A model generated the notes under the pieces. The model was not told the origin of the DNA. It worked only from the letters and a program-made list of their open reading frames with translations, and searched no databases. This document shows positions 28,183 through 37,328 of a stretch of 64,000 nucleotides of DNA, piece after piece (the first letter of the stretch is position 1; the number at the start of each line of letters is the position of its first letter). The stretch is from positions 186,001 through 250,000 of the forward strand of contig NZ_JAFMZK010000002.1 of the NCBI RefSeq assembly GCF_029105185.1. The letters are read 5' to 3'. This DNA comes from Aliiroseovarius sp. Z3. GTDB lineage: Bacteria; Pseudomonadota; Alphaproteobacteria; Rhodobacterales; Rhodobacteraceae. A program made the translations under genes and the position numbers.

Positions 28183-28586
28183 CAGACCTGTTCCAGTTCG
28201 ACCAGCGTGCCGTTGAAATCCTTTGGATGCAGGAACAGAACGGGTTTGCCATGGGCGCCGATTTTCGGCTCTCCGGTGCCAAGCACACGCGCACCGGCCG
28301 ATTGCAGCTTGTCGCGGGCCGCGATGATGTCGTCGACCTCGTAACAGATGTGGTGGATGCCACCTGACGGATTCTTCTCAAGGAAACCCGCGATGGGCGA
28401 GTTTTCTCCCAGCGGATAAAGCAGTTCGATCTTGGTGTTGGGCAAGGTGATGAAAACAACGGTAACACCGTGGTCAGGTTCGTCCTGTGGCGCGCCAACG
28501 TCGGCCCCCAGAGTGTCGCGATATTGCGCGGCGGCGGCATCAAGATCCGGCACGGCGATGGCCACGTGATTCAGGCGTCCGATCAA
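28182..28586 (-). CDS. mce: Methylmalonyl-CoA epimerase
   Basis: Vicinal-oxygen-chelate enzyme of 134 aa interconverting (S)- and (R)-methylmalonyl-CoA in propionate and ethylmalonyl-CoA metabolism. Metal ligands expected of the family are present: His in RLNHVAIAVPD, the block IHHICYEVDDI, and the C-terminal Glu in FNGTLVELEQV. DHGVTVVFI carries the catalytic-pocket Asp/His. meaB, the chaperone of the mutase, lies at 47.6 kb; the mutase itself is not in the window. Confidence 0.94.
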   Translation of the reverse strand: MIGRLNHVAIAVPDLDAAAAQYRDTLGADVGAPQDEPDHGVTVVFITLPNTKIELLYPLGENSPIAGFLEKNPSGGIHHICYEVDDIIAARDKLQSAGARVLGTGEPKIGAHGKPVLFLHPKDFNGTLVELEQV

Positions 28587-28746
28587 CTCATCTCTCCCTC
28601 TGTATTCCGGGGTTGTTTATGCCGGGCTTGGCGCCCCCCGGCAAGTGCTGCAGTGCCGCATATGAAGAAAGCGACGCCGCGTTTGCAGGCTTAACGGGTT
28701 GTTAAGCAGTTCTGGCGCAGGCTGATGCCATGAAAGGAGTAGGCCG

Positions 28747-29466
28747 ATGAGCGATGATCTGGAACAATTCATGTTGGGCCACCCCCCAACCCCCGATCGC
28801 CCGTTGCAGGGACTGACCGTGCTTGTGGTCGAGGATAGTCGATTTGCGTCCGAGGCGATACGTCTGTTGAGCCTGCGATCTGGTGCCCGGATTCGACGCG
28901 CCGACAGCCTGCGTGCTGCACATCGGCATTTGCAGGTCTATCGTCCTTCGATCGTGATCGTCGACATGGGGTTGCCGGATGGATGCGGGGCGGATCTGAT
29001 CGCACGACTGTCCACTCACCCACCACGTGTTCCCGTTCTGCTGGGGATGAGCGGTGACGGAACACTTAAAGATCAGGCATTGCAAGCCGGTGCTGACGGG
29101 TTTCTGGCCAAGCCGGTCGAAAGCCTGGCTGTCTTTCAGCAGGCGATCCTGTCCGTATTGCCTGCCACCGAAGGTCCGGTCACGCCGCGTGCCCTGCCAC
29201 AAGACCTGATCGCACCGGATGAGATCGCGTTTCAAGATGATCTTTGTCACGCCGCCACGCTGATGCGGGACGATGTGGATGGTCCCATGCAGGACTATAT
29301 TGCCCAGTTCTTGGGGGGCGTCGCGCGAAGTGCACATGACAATTCGCTTGAGGCAGCCGCAACGGGACTGGCGCAAGCCCGCGCGGCTGGTCGTGGAACG
29401 GTTGCAGATCTGGCGCGCGTGCAAGGGCTTGTGCAGGATCGACTGGCCCATCGTCACGTGCTTTAG
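28747..29466 (+). CDS. Response regulator with unrecognised helical C-terminal region
   Basis: A 239-aa protein with a receiver domain at about residues 22-140: acidic pair Glu29-Asp30 in LVVED, phosphoacceptor Asp73 in IVDMGLPDG, Ser102 in LGMSGDG and Lys122 in LAKPVE. No DNA-binding or enzymatic output domain follows. The last 85 residues (from DLIAPDEIAFQDDL) are predicted all-helical, alanine-rich and acidic, and could be a phosphotransfer or protein-docking module. No histidine kinase is adjacent. It starts at ATG 28747 behind AAAGGAG. Confidence 0.82.
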   Translation: MSDDLEQFMLGHPPTPDRPLQGLTVLVVEDSRFASEAIRLLSLRSGARIRRADSLRAAHRHLQVYRPSIVIVDMGLPDGCGADLIARLSTHPPRVPVLLGMSGDGTLKDQALQAGADGFLAKPVESLAVFQQAILSVLPATEGPVTPRALPQDLIAPDEIAFQDDLCHAATLMRDDVDGPMQDYIAQFLGGVARSAHDNSLEAAATGLAQARAAGRGTVADLARVQGLVQDRLAHRHVL

Positions 29467-29644
29467 GAAACGATTTGGCCTTACGACAAGCGGCCCCAAA
29501 GGTGACGTAACGGCAGTTTGAGCTTGCCCCGAAAATACCTTTGCGGTCCACGAAATCGGCCGGTCGTGACCTCATTTCCGCCCAATTTTGGTGGCAGAAA
29601 AACATCAGACGGGGTGAACAGAGTGTTAAGTCGAGGGTTGTATT

Positions 29645-29764
29645 ATGAAAAGCCTTATTAAACGTTTCGCTGATGAAGAGTTCGGCAATGCTGTGATTGA
29701 CTGGACAGTTCTGCTATCCGGCGCGGCCATGTTGGCCACGGCACTGGTGCTGACTGTCGCCTGA
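29645..29764 (+). CDS. Flp-pilin-like micro-protein, 39 aa
   Basis: MKSLIKRFADEEFGNAVIDW followed by TVLLSGAAMLATALVLTVA. A short basic leader, the DEEFGNAVIDW stretch and one hydrophobic helix match the layout of Flp/Fap-type pilins (normally DExGxxxIEY plus helix). The glutamate-tyrosine of the processing site is replaced by Asp-Trp. GAGGG lies seven bases before the ATG. Two hairpins follow. No pilus assembly (tad) genes are in the window. A role as a pseudopilin or a plain membrane peptide is open. Confidence 0.6.
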   Translation: MKSLIKRFADEEFGNAVIDWTVLLSGAAMLATALVLTVA

Positions 29765-29840
29765 CCTTTGGGTCGGAAAGACGACACAACAGATGATATG
29801 ATCGAAACCCGTCCGGTAAACGGTGGTTTGAGAAGAGTGC

Positions 29841-29866
29841 TTTTTCAGCGAGCTGCCGCTGAAAAA
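29841..29866 (+). terminator. Hairpin between Flp-like gene and aspS
   Basis: TTTTTCAGCG and CGCTGAAAAA are perfect 10-bp arms around a 6-base loop. It is flanked by A/T on both sides and sits directly before a second hairpin. It may act as terminator or as a processed 3' end. Confidence 0.55.
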
Positions 29867-29867
29867 T

Positions 29868-29896
29868 AAGGGTGCGTGATGATCTCACGCACCCTT
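29868..29896. terminator. Bidirectional terminator between Flp-like gene and aspS
   Basis: AAGGGTGCGTGA pairs perfectly with TCACGCACCCTT around a 5-base loop. T-rich sequence follows on the plus strand (TCTTGTTTTC) and on the minus strand (ATTTTTC). It serves the convergent small gene and aspS. Confidence 0.8.
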
Positions 29897-29931
29897 TCTT
29901 GTTTTCTGGGGCACCGAAATGTCCGCTGGTG

Positions 29932-31782
29932 TCATTCTTGCGGGATGACCCGCAGATGCAATTCACGCAGCTGTTCATTCTGCGGTTCGCTTGGTGCGTT
30001 CATCATCAGATCTTCAGCACGTTGGTTCATCGGGAACATCATCACTTCGCGGATGTTTTCCTGATCGGCCAGCAGCATCACGATACGGTCGACACCGGCC
30101 GCACAACCGCCGTGCGGGGGCGCGCCGTATTGGAACGCGTTGACCATGCCGCCAAACCGTTTGCGCACCTCATCCTCGCCATAACCTGCCAGTTCAAAGG
30201 CTTTGAACATGATCTCGGGCTTGTGGTTCCGGATGGCACCGGACACCAGTTCGTAACCGTTGCAGGCAAGGTCATACTGATATCCGCGCACGGCCAGCGG
30301 GTCGCCCTCCAGCGCCTCCATCCCGCCTTGCGGCATGGAAAACGGGTTGTGGTCGAAATCAAGCTTGCCGGTTTCGTCATCCATCTGGAAGATCGGGAAG
30401 TCCACGATCCACGCAAAGGCAAAACGGTCCTTGTCGGTCAGGCCAAGTTCGTCCCCGATAACGGTGCGGGCACGTCCTGCGACACCTTCAAACGCCTTTG
30501 GCTTGCCGCCAAGGAAGAAGGCCGCGTCGCCAATATCCAGCCCAAGCTGTTGGCGGATCGCCTCGGTCCGTTCCGGGCCAATATTCTTGGCCAGCGGGCC
30601 GGCGGCTTCCATGCCGCCTTCTACCTCACCCGATTTCAGCTTGGCTTGGGCTTCCTTGACTGTGATACCCAATTCCTGGGCAACGGCATCCGCAGTTTTC
30701 TCGCGCCAGAAGATATAGCCCATGCCGGGCAGTCCCTGCTCTTGCGCAAACTTGTTCATCTGGTCGCAGAACTTGCGCGACCCGCCTTTCGGGGCGGGGA
30801 TGGCGCGAATTTCGGTGCCGTCCTGTTCAAGCAATTTCGCAAAAATCGCAAAGCCCGAGCCGCGGAAATGATCGGACACGACCTGCATCTTGATCGGGTT
30901 GCGCAGGTCCGGCTTGTCGGTGCCATACCACAGCGCGGCATCCTTATAGGAAATCTGCGGCCAGTCCTGATCGACCTTGCGGCCACCGCCGAATTCCTCG
31001 AACACGCCTTTCAGAACCGGCTGGATCGTGTCGAACACGTCCTGTTGGGTGACGAAGGACATTTCCATGTCCAACTGATAGAAATCAGTGGGCGAGCGGT
31101 CGGCGCGCGGGTCTTCGTCACGGAAACACGGCGCAATCTGGAAGTATTTGTCAAATCCCGCGACCATCATCAGCTGCTTGAACTGCTGTGGGGCTTGGGG
31201 AAGGGCATAGAATTTGCCCGGATGCAGACGCGACGGCACAAGGAAGTCACGCGCACCTTCGGGGCTGGATGCCGTGATGATCGGCGTTTGATATTCGCGG
31301 AAGTCCTGATCCCACATCCGTTTGCGCATCGAGGCGACGACATCCGAGCGCAGTTTCATGTTTTCCTGCATCACCTCGCGGCGCAGGTCGAGGAAGCGAT
31401 ATTTCAGCCGCGTTTCTTCCGGGTATTCCTGATCGCCGAACACCATCAGGGGCAGCTCGTTCGCCGCGCCCAGCACCTCAAGGTCGCGCACGAAGACCTC
31501 GATCTCGCCGGTCGGGATCTTGTCGTTCACCAGATCGGCATCGCGCGCCTTCACGTTGCCGTCGATGCGGATGCACCATTCGGACCGCACCTTCTCCATC
31601 TCGGCAAAGACGGGGCTGTCGGGGTCGCACAGGACCTGCGTGATGCCGTAATGGTCGCGCAGGTCGATGAACAGGATGCCGCCATGATCGCGGACCCGAT
31701 GGACCCAACCAGACAGGCGAACCGTGTCGCCAACATTCGATTTGTTCAGTTCAGCGCAAGTGTGGCTGCGAAAAGCGTGCAT
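29932..31782 (-). CDS. aspS: Aspartate--tRNA ligase
   Basis: Class II aminoacyl-tRNA synthetase of 616 aa. It has an N-terminal OB-fold anticodon-binding domain ([20 protein letters not shown]), class II motif 2 ([20 protein letters not shown]), the bacterial GAD insertion around residues 290-420 and motif 3 ([20 protein letters not shown]). The bacterial-type architecture and length are standard. ATG 31782 ([13 protein letters not shown]) is preferred to an in-frame upstream start. Whether it also charges tRNA-Asn cannot be told here. Confidence 0.97.
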   Translation of the reverse strand: MHAFRSHTCAELNKSNVGDTVRLSGWVHRVRDHGGILFIDLRDHYGITQVLCDPDSPVFAEMEKVRSEWCIRIDGNVKARDADLVNDKIPTGEIEVFVRDLEVLGAANELPLMVFGDQEYPEETRLKYRFLDLRREVMQENMKLRSDVVASMRKRMWDQDFREYQTPIITASSPEGARDFLVPSRLHPGKFYALPQAPQQFKQLMMVAGFDKYFQIAPCFRDEDPRADRSPTDFYQLDMEMSFVTQQDVFDTIQPVLKGVFEEFGGGRKVDQDWPQISYKDAALWYGTDKPDLRNPIKMQVVSDHFRGSGFAIFAKLLEQDGTEIRAIPAPKGGSRKFCDQMNKFAQEQGLPGMGYIFWREKTADAVAQELGITVKEAQAKLKSGEVEGGMEAAGPLAKNIGPERTEAIRQQLGLDIGDAAFFLGGKPKAFEGVAGRARTVIGDELGLTDKDRFAFAWIVDFPIFQMDDETGKLDFDHNPFSMPQGGMEALEGDPLAVRGYQYDLACNGYELVSGAIRNHKPEIMFKAFELAGYGEDEVRKRFGGMVNAFQYGAPPHGGCAAGVDRIVMLLADQENIREVMMFPMNQRAEDLMMNAPSEPQNEQLRELHLRVIPQE

Positions 31783-31865
31783 GGGTGCCCCCGTCGAGCG
31801 GTTCATATGTATCGCGCCGATACACCTGCCTTGGCGGGCAAAGTCAAGGGCACGTTAGGCAGTAT

Positions 31866-32831
31866 TCAATCGTACTGGGCGTCCTTCTCGCCGCGACGGC
31901 GCAAATAAAGCCACAAACCAACGATGACGGCGATCGAGACATAACCATCGATGGCATAGTGATAACCAGTGTAGACCGACATATACAGGATTGCGGCGAC
32001 CCAGATGACAGCCAGGGGAAGCAGATAGGCAGAGCGTTCATACAGGTAGAGCCCAACCAGCGTGGCAACCGAAACATGGACGCTTGGAAATGCCGAGATT
32101 CCAGTGCCCTGTGATTGATCAAAATGTTCGTAAAGAATCCACAGACTTTCTTGTGCTTTGCGAATGATTTCCATGTTGGCCTCGATCGGTAAGAACGAGC
32201 CGGGCAGATCGGCGAAGTACTCACCCCCGTACAGGCGGTCAAAGTATATGGGACCGACTGAAAGACCAGCCAGCGCAAGCAGGTTTCCGATAATAATCCA
32301 TGCGGATACATACAGGATCAAAATGCGCCTCACACGCGTTTCGTCGCTGTCCAGCGTTGCCAGGGCTATGGGTAGGATGATGGCGATGGTTAACCAACCG
32401 TGGAGATAGATACCCGCCAACCACTCCAATGGGACGTATTGACTCCAATTATGTGTCATCGCCCATGGATCGGTTCCCAGATGTATAATTCTGTCAATTT
32501 CGACGAATCCGGGATCGGCAAAGAACGGCAAAATAAATGGCATCGAGGTCTTGATCACCAAGAAAGCTGCCTGAAAGCACGCTGTGCCGATTGACGCTAG
32601 AAGCGCATGGATAATCATATCTCTCGGGCGCTTGGTCTGATAGATTGCACTTCCCACAAGCCCCAAACTTACAAGGGTGAAAGCGACAAACAGCAACATA
32701 GGAATCGCGTTGACAAATATGCTTATTTTTTCACCGACGACTTCCGCAGCGTTGTCCCGAACCAAGAACGCGATGAGAGTCGCAATAAGTAGATAGCCTA
32801 TGCCGAACCGTAGGAACTGATTAATAGACAT
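31866..32831 (-). CDS. PAP2-superfamily membrane phosphatase/transferase
   Basis: Polytopic membrane protein of about 321 aa with some eight hydrophobic segments. The C-terminal PAP2 motifs are FPSVHVSVATLVGLYLYE and YTGYHYAIDGYVSIAVI, with the His and Asp expected of the inositol-phosphotransferase-like (PAP2_3) subgroup, which act on lipid phosphates. Codon use is visibly more AT-rich than neighbouring aspS and carB (for example ATA, TTA and AAT codons), suggesting a later arrival. The in-frame TTG upstream is ignored in favour of ATG 32831. Substrate is unknown. Confidence 0.82.
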   Translation of the reverse strand: MSINQFLRFGIGYLLIATLIAFLVRDNAAEVVGEKISIFVNAIPMLLFVAFTLVSLGLVGSAIYQTKRPRDMIIHALLASIGTACFQAAFLVIKTSMPFILPFFADPGFVEIDRIIHLGTDPWAMTHNWSQYVPLEWLAGIYLHGWLTIAIILPIALATLDSDETRVRRILILYVSAWIIIGNLLALAGLSVGPIYFDRLYGGEYFADLPGSFLPIEANMEIIRKAQESLWILYEHFDQSQGTGISAFPSVHVSVATLVGLYLYERSAYLLPLAVIWVAAILYMSVYTGYHYAIDGYVSIAVIVGLWLYLRRRGEKDAQYD

Positions 32832-32910
32832 CTTTCTTAACAACTCTCAAACATGTTTGACCCGTCCATATTTTAGTGCTCGATTTTATGCAATTCCGTA
32901 CTGAGGTTCG

Positions 32911-32931
32911 AAGTGATTAATTACATCACTT
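32911..32931. promoter_or_regulatory. Inverted repeat upstream of carB
   Basis: AAGTGAT and ATCACTT are perfect 7-bp arms around TAATTAC in the 216-base interval between the PAP2 gene and carB, 117 bases before the carB ATG. It looks like an operator for a dimeric regulator. The rest of the interval is AT-rich with no other clear site. Confidence 0.4.
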
Positions 32932-33047
32932 TCCCCACTTTCGATCCATCGTCCCCTTGCGCCTTCGCGTTCTATCTCTATAACCCACGACAATTTGCGC
33001 GCGGGTGAGAATCCCGGTCGCGATCCAGTCTGCCGATGGGGGTCACA

Positions 33048-36000
33048 ATGCCGAAAAGAACCGATATCAACTCAATCATGATCATCGGCGCGGGGCCCAT
33101 CATCATCGGGCAAGCCTGCGAATTTGACTATTCCGGGGCGCAGGCATGTAAAGCCCTTCGCGAAGAAGGCTACCGGGTTATTCTGGTGAACTCGAACCCG
33201 GCGACGATCATGACTGATCCGGGGCTGGCAGATGCCACCTATATCGAGCCGATCACCGCAGACGTGGTTGCCAAGATCATCGAAAAAGAACGCCCGGATG
33301 CGCTTCTGCCCACGATGGGTGGTCAGACCGGGTTGAACACGGCGCTGGAGCTGGACGATCTGGGTGTGCTTGACAAGTTCAACGTGGAGCTAATCGGTGC
33401 CAAGCGTGCTGCCATCGAAATGGCAGAAGACCGCAAACTGTTCCGCGAGGCAATGGACCGGCTGGGCATCGAAAATCCGCGCGCCACCATCGCCAACACG
33501 ATGGAAGAGTGCATGGCGGCGCTGTCCGACATCGGTTTGCCCGCGATCATCCGTCCTGCCTTCACGCTGGGCGGCACCGGTGGCGGCGTGGCCTATAACC
33601 GCGAGGAATACGAGCATTATTGCCGCACCGGGCTGGATGCCTCGCCTGTCAGCCAGATTCTGATCGACGAGAGTCTGCTGGGCTGGAAAGAATACGAGAT
33701 GGAGGTGGTGCGTGACACTGCCGACAACGCCATCATTGTTTGTTCCATCGAAAACGTGGATCCAATGGGCGTGCACACGGGTGACTCGATCACTGTCGCG
33801 CCTGCGCTGACGCTGACCGACAAAGAATACCAGTTGATGCGCACGCATTCGATCAACGTCCTGCGCGAGATCGGCGTGGAAACCGGCGGGTCGAACGTGC
33901 AATGGGCGGTGAACCCTGAAGACGGGCGTATGGTGGTGATCGAGATGAACCCGCGCGTGTCGCGCTCATCCGCGCTGGCATCGAAGGCCACGGGCTTTCC
34001 GATTGCCAAGATCGCGGCGAAGCTGGCTGTTGGCTATACGCTGGACGAGCTGGACAACGATATCACCAAGGTGACGCCCGCGTCGTTTGAACCGACAATC
34101 GACTATGTTGTCACCAAGATCCCCCGCTTTGCGTTTGAGAAATTCGCAGGTGCCAAGCCGGAACTGACCACCGCGATGAAATCGGTGGGCGAGGTTATGT
34201 CGATCGGGCGCACCTTCCACGAAAGCCTACAAAAAGCGCTGGCCTCGATGGAAACCGGTTTGACCGGGCTGGACGAGATCGACATCCCCGGCGCGCCGGA
34301 TCAGGCCGCCATCATCAAGGCGATTTCCGAACAGCGCCCCGACCGCATCCTGAAGATCGCGCAGGCGATGCGGTTTGGCATGTCGGATGAAGATATTCAG
34401 GCCTGCACCGCCTTTGACCCGTGGTTCCTGGCCCGCATTCGCGAGATCATTGAGGCCGAAGCCGCCATCAAGGACAACGGTCTGCCGTCGGATGAGACCG
34501 GATTGCGCAAGCTCAAGATGATGGGTTTCACCGACGCGCGCCTTGCCAAGCTGACCGGTTTCAAGGAAAGCGACGTTCGCAACGCACGTCGTAAAGTGGG
34601 CGTGAACGCTGTGTTCAAGCGTATCGACACGTGCGCTGCCGAGTTCGAAGCCCAGACCCCCTACATGTATTCGACCTATGAAGCCCCGATGATGGGCGAG
34701 GTGGAATGCGAAGCCCGTCCGTCGGACCGCAAGAAGGTCGTTATTCTGGGTGGTGGTCCGAACCGGATCGGGCAGGGGATCGAGTTCGACTATTGCTGCT
34801 GTCATGCCTGTTTCGCGCTGACCGATGCGGGCTATGAAACCATCATGATCAACTGCAACCCGGAAACCGTGTCGACCGATTATGACACCTCGGACCGGCT
34901 GTATTTCGAACCGCTGACCTTCGAACATGTGATGGAAATCCTGACGAAAGAGCAGGAAAACGGCACGCTGCACGGTGTGATCGTCCAGTTTGGCGGCCAG
35001 ACCCCCCTGAAGCTGGCCAACGCGCTGGAGGCCGAGGGCATTCCGATCCTTGGCACCACCCCAGATGCCATCGACCTTGCCGAAGACCGCGAACGGTTCC
35101 AGGCGCTGGTCAACCAGTTGGGCCTGAAACAGCCGAAAAACGGTATCGCCGCGACCGGTGCCGAAGCCCTTGCGATTGCCGAGGATATCGGCTTCCCGCT
35201 GGTGATCCGCCCGTCATACGTGTTGGGGGGCCGTGCGATGGAAATCGTGCGCGACATGGCGCAGTTGGAACGCTATATCGCCGAAGCCGTGGTTGTGTCG
35301 GGTGACAGCCCGGTTCTGCTGGACAGCTATCTGTCCGGCGCGGTCGAGGTCGATGTGGATGCCCTGTGCGATGGCGAAAACGTCCATGTCGCGGGCATCA
35401 TGCAGCATATCGAAGAGGCCGGCGTTCATTCGGGCGACAGTGCCTGTTCGCTGCCGCCCTATTCGCTGTCTGCCGAGATCATCGCCGAACTGCGGCGCCA
35501 GTCTCGCGAACTGGCATTGGCGCTGAACGTGGTTGGCCTGATGAACGTACAGTTTGCGGTCAAGGATGACGTGATTTATCTGATCGAAGTGAACCCCCGC
35601 GCCTCGCGCACCGTGCCCTTCGTGGCCAAGGCGGTTCTGTCGCCCATCGCCTCGATCGCGGCGCGTGTCATGGCGGGCGAAAAGCTGGACGCCTTCGATC
35701 TGGTCGATCCCGAGATCGACAGCTATGCGGTCAAGGAAGCCGTGCTGCCCTTCGCCCGTTTCCCCGGCGTGGATACGCTTCTTGGCCCGGAAATGCGATC
35801 AACCGGCGAAGTGATGGGCGCGGACAAGGATTTCGCCATGGCGTTTCTTAAGGCGCAGCTTGGTGCAGGCACCGTTCTTCCGACGGAAGGCAACGTGTTC
35901 CTGTCGATCAAGGACGGCGACAAGACCGATCAACTGGTCGACACGGCCAAGCTTTTGAAAGAGCAGGGGTTTACCATTCTGGCCACCCGCGGCACGGCAT

Positions 36001-36278
36001 CTTTCCTGTCTGAAAATGGTGTCGAAACCGAGGCCGTCAATAAAGTGTACGAGCCGGGTCGCAACATCGTTGACCGCATGAAGGATGGCGAGGTGCAGCT
36101 GGTCCTGAATACGACCGAAGGCACCCAGTCGGTGAATGACAGCCGCGAGATGCGCAATGTCGCCCTGATGGACAAGATCCCGTATTTCACCACGCTGGCC
36201 GCCAGCCATGCCGCCGCACGTGCCATGCAGGCCCGCAGCGCGCACGAGATCGAAGTCAGGCCGCTTCAAGGCGCGTGA
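33048..36278 (+). CDS. carB: Carbamoyl-phosphate synthase large subunit
   Basis: A 1076-aa enzyme making carbamoyl phosphate from bicarbonate, ammonia (passed from CarA) and two ATP, feeding pyrimidine and arginine synthesis. The two homologous ATP-grasp halves are complete: [20 protein letters not shown] with [20 protein letters not shown] in the first, and [20 protein letters not shown] with [20 protein letters not shown] in the second. A C-terminal MGS-like regulatory domain follows ([20 protein letters not shown]). ATG 33048 gives the usual MPKRTDI start. carA is not adjacent. Confidence 0.97.
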   Translation: MPKRTDINSIMIIGAGPIIIGQACEFDYSGAQACKALREEGYRVILVNSNPATIMTDPGLADATYIEPITADVVAKIIEKERPDALLPTMGGQTGLNTALELDDLGVLDKFNVELIGAKRAAIEMAEDRKLFREAMDRLGIENPRATIANTMEECMAALSDIGLPAIIRPAFTLGGTGGGVAYNREEYEHYCRTGLDASPVSQILIDESLLGWKEYEMEVVRDTADNAIIVCSIENVDPMGVHTGDSITVAPALTLTDKEYQLMRTHSINVLREIGVETGGSNVQWAVNPEDGRMVVIEMNPRVSRSSALASKATGFPIAKIAAKLAVGYTLDELDNDITKVTPASFEPTIDYVVTKIPRFAFEKFAGAKPELTTAMKSVGEVMSIGRTFHESLQKALASMETGLTGLDEIDIPGAPDQAAIIKAISEQRPDRILKIAQAMRFGMSDEDIQACTAFDPWFLARIREIIEAEAAIKDNGLPSDETGLRKLKMMGFTDARLAKLTGFKESDVRNARRKVGVNAVFKRIDTCAAEFEAQTPYMYSTYEAPMMGEVECEARPSDRKKVVILGGGPNRIGQGIEFDYCCCHACFALTDAGYETIMINCNPETVSTDYDTSDRLYFEPLTFEHVMEILTKEQENGTLHGVIVQFGGQTPLKLANALEAEGIPILGTTPDAIDLAEDRERFQALVNQLGLKQPKNGIAATGAEALAIAEDIGFPLVIRPSYVLGGRAMEIVRDMAQLERYIAEAVVVSGDSPVLLDSYLSGAVEVDVDALCDGENVHVAGIMQHIEEAGVHSGDSACSLPPYSLSAEIIAELRRQSRELALALNVVGLMNVQFAVKDDVIYLIEVNPRASRTVPFVAKAVLSPIASIAARVMAGEKLDAFDLVDPEIDSYAVKEAVLPFARFPGVDTLLGPEMRSTGEVMGADKDFAMAFLKAQLGAGTVLPTEGNVFLSIKDGDKTDQLVDTAKLLKEQGFTILATRGTASFLSENGVETEAVNKVYEPGRNIVDRMKDGEVQLVLNTTEGTQSVNDSREMRNVALMDKIPYFTTLAASHAAARAMQARSAHEIEVRPLQGA

Positions 36279-36290
36279 CAACCTGAAATC

Positions 36291-36318
36291 GCGGGCGGCA
36301 AGGAATTGCCGCACCGCG
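36291..36318 (+). terminator. Possible terminator hairpin after carB
   Basis: GCGGCAA and TTGCCGC pair around GGAA, with further GCG/CGC pairing outside. Only a short GTTTC follows, so it is a weak intrinsic terminator at best. Confidence 0.35.
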
Positions 36319-36363
36319 TTTCAACCTGTGATATGCTTGGGAAAATCCAGAAGGAGACCCCAG

Positions 36364-36660
36364 ATGAAACAGCTTGTTCCCCTGATCGCCCTTGGCCTGC
36401 TAACCGCCTGCGAAACCAAGACGGCCCATACCCCGCCCGAAACCGACCTGCCCCTGTTCGGCGGCGGCTATCGCGCCGAAGGCGACCAATGCCGCCGGGT
36501 GGGTGAAAGCGCGGCCACCGTCGAATATCTTGACGACACCGCCGACCTTGTGGCCTGCCCCGAAGACTACGAAGGGCTTGGCGTGTTCCAGGTGGACACC
36601 GGCGGCACCGAGGTCGCCCGGATCGACGGCTGGGTGCTGTTTAGTGTGAGTAGGGAATAG
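36364..36660 (+). CDS. Small predicted lipoprotein, 98 aa
   Basis: A lipoprotein signal MKQLVPLIALGLLTAC places the acylated cysteine at residue 16. The mature 83 residues include GGYRAEGDQCRRVGESAATV and DLVACPEDYEGLGVFQVDTG, with two cysteines that could pair. AAGGAGA precedes the ATG at the right distance. Family unknown. It follows carB in the same direction after a weak hairpin. Composition matches the GC-rich backbone. Confidence 0.75.
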   Translation: MKQLVPLIALGLLTACETKTAHTPPETDLPLFGGGYRAEGDQCRRVGESAATVEYLDDTADLVACPEDYEGLGVFQVDTGGTEVARIDGWVLFSVSRE

Positions 36661-36719
36661 GGGTAGGTGAAAGGGTTGGGTCTGCGGGACGGAGCTGCCG
36701 TTCAACTCGATCGAAGCAT

Positions 36720-36743
36720 TGAATGTTTATGAGCTCACATTCA
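36720..36743. promoter_or_regulatory. Inverted repeat upstream of HEPN-like gene
   Basis: TGAATGT and ACATTCA are 7-bp arms separated by 10 bases, ending 48 bases before the TTG start at 36792. The position is suitable for an autoregulatory operator, but there is no second site or known consensus. Confidence 0.3.
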
Positions 36744-36791
36744 GCGATGCTACACTTCGGCTAAAACGCATCTTCGCTTGAGGAAACGGAT

Positions 36792-37220
36792 TTGAATGAT
36801 AACGCCAGATGGGAATTTATCACCGCGCTTGACGATGAACTGTTAAAGGGCGGCGCTACCATGTCGGAATGGTGCGCATTCATCGTTCGCGATTGCGATT
36901 ATGCCTTCGTCGGTGGCGCGAACCTAGCAACCGTAATATCCGCTACCGCCGCAATTGAAACGTATCTTCGTGCAGAGTATGCAGTCGGGAAGCGAATTCG
37001 CCTTGCCGATTTGATTGATAGCGCGCCTATCCAACAGGGACTGCGAGAAGACATTCATAAGCTGCGAAAATATCGCAACACGTGGGTTCATGTGGCAACG
37101 CCGGAGGACGATGAAGAAATTCTACAGAACCCAGAGGCATATGAAGAGCAACTAGAAGAATGGGCCAAGCTGGCGCAACGCACATTGCGCCGGACCATCT
37201 ACGAAAATCAGTGTGTATGA
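36792..37220 (+). CDS. HEPN-like (DUF4145-like) accessory protein
   Basis: A 142-aa soluble, acidic, mostly helical protein. The segment LREDIHKLRKYRNTWVHV carries R95-x4-H100, the HEPN-type motif, in the 'RN...H' form seen in DUF4145 proteins. HEPN domains include metal-independent RNases and nucleotidyltransferase partners in toxin-antitoxin and defence systems. No antitoxin or MNT gene is next to it. The start is TTG 36792 with GAGGAAA upstream; a nearby ATG at 36796 is out of frame. It uses more A/T-ending codons than its neighbours and looks acquired. Confidence 0.6.
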   Translation: MNDNARWEFITALDDELLKGGATMSEWCAFIVRDCDYAFVGGANLATVISATAAIETYLRAEYAVGKRIRLADLIDSAPIQQGLREDIHKLRKYRNTWVHVATPEDDEEILQNPEAYEEQLEEWAKLAQRTLRRTIYENQCV

Positions 37221-37328
37221 AAGGGTCTGCCAGTGCGAGCGTCCGCTCCCTGCGCTAAGCCGCTATTGGAACCTCTCGCAGCGTCGGACACTCTGGACTC
37301 ACAACGGTCACTCAACCATTCCCAGCAC

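Noticed and set aside
29872-31908. A 678-codon open frame on the plus strand opposite aspS
   Set aside because: aspS is unmistakable on the minus strand; this frame is a codon-bias shadow and runs through a terminator.
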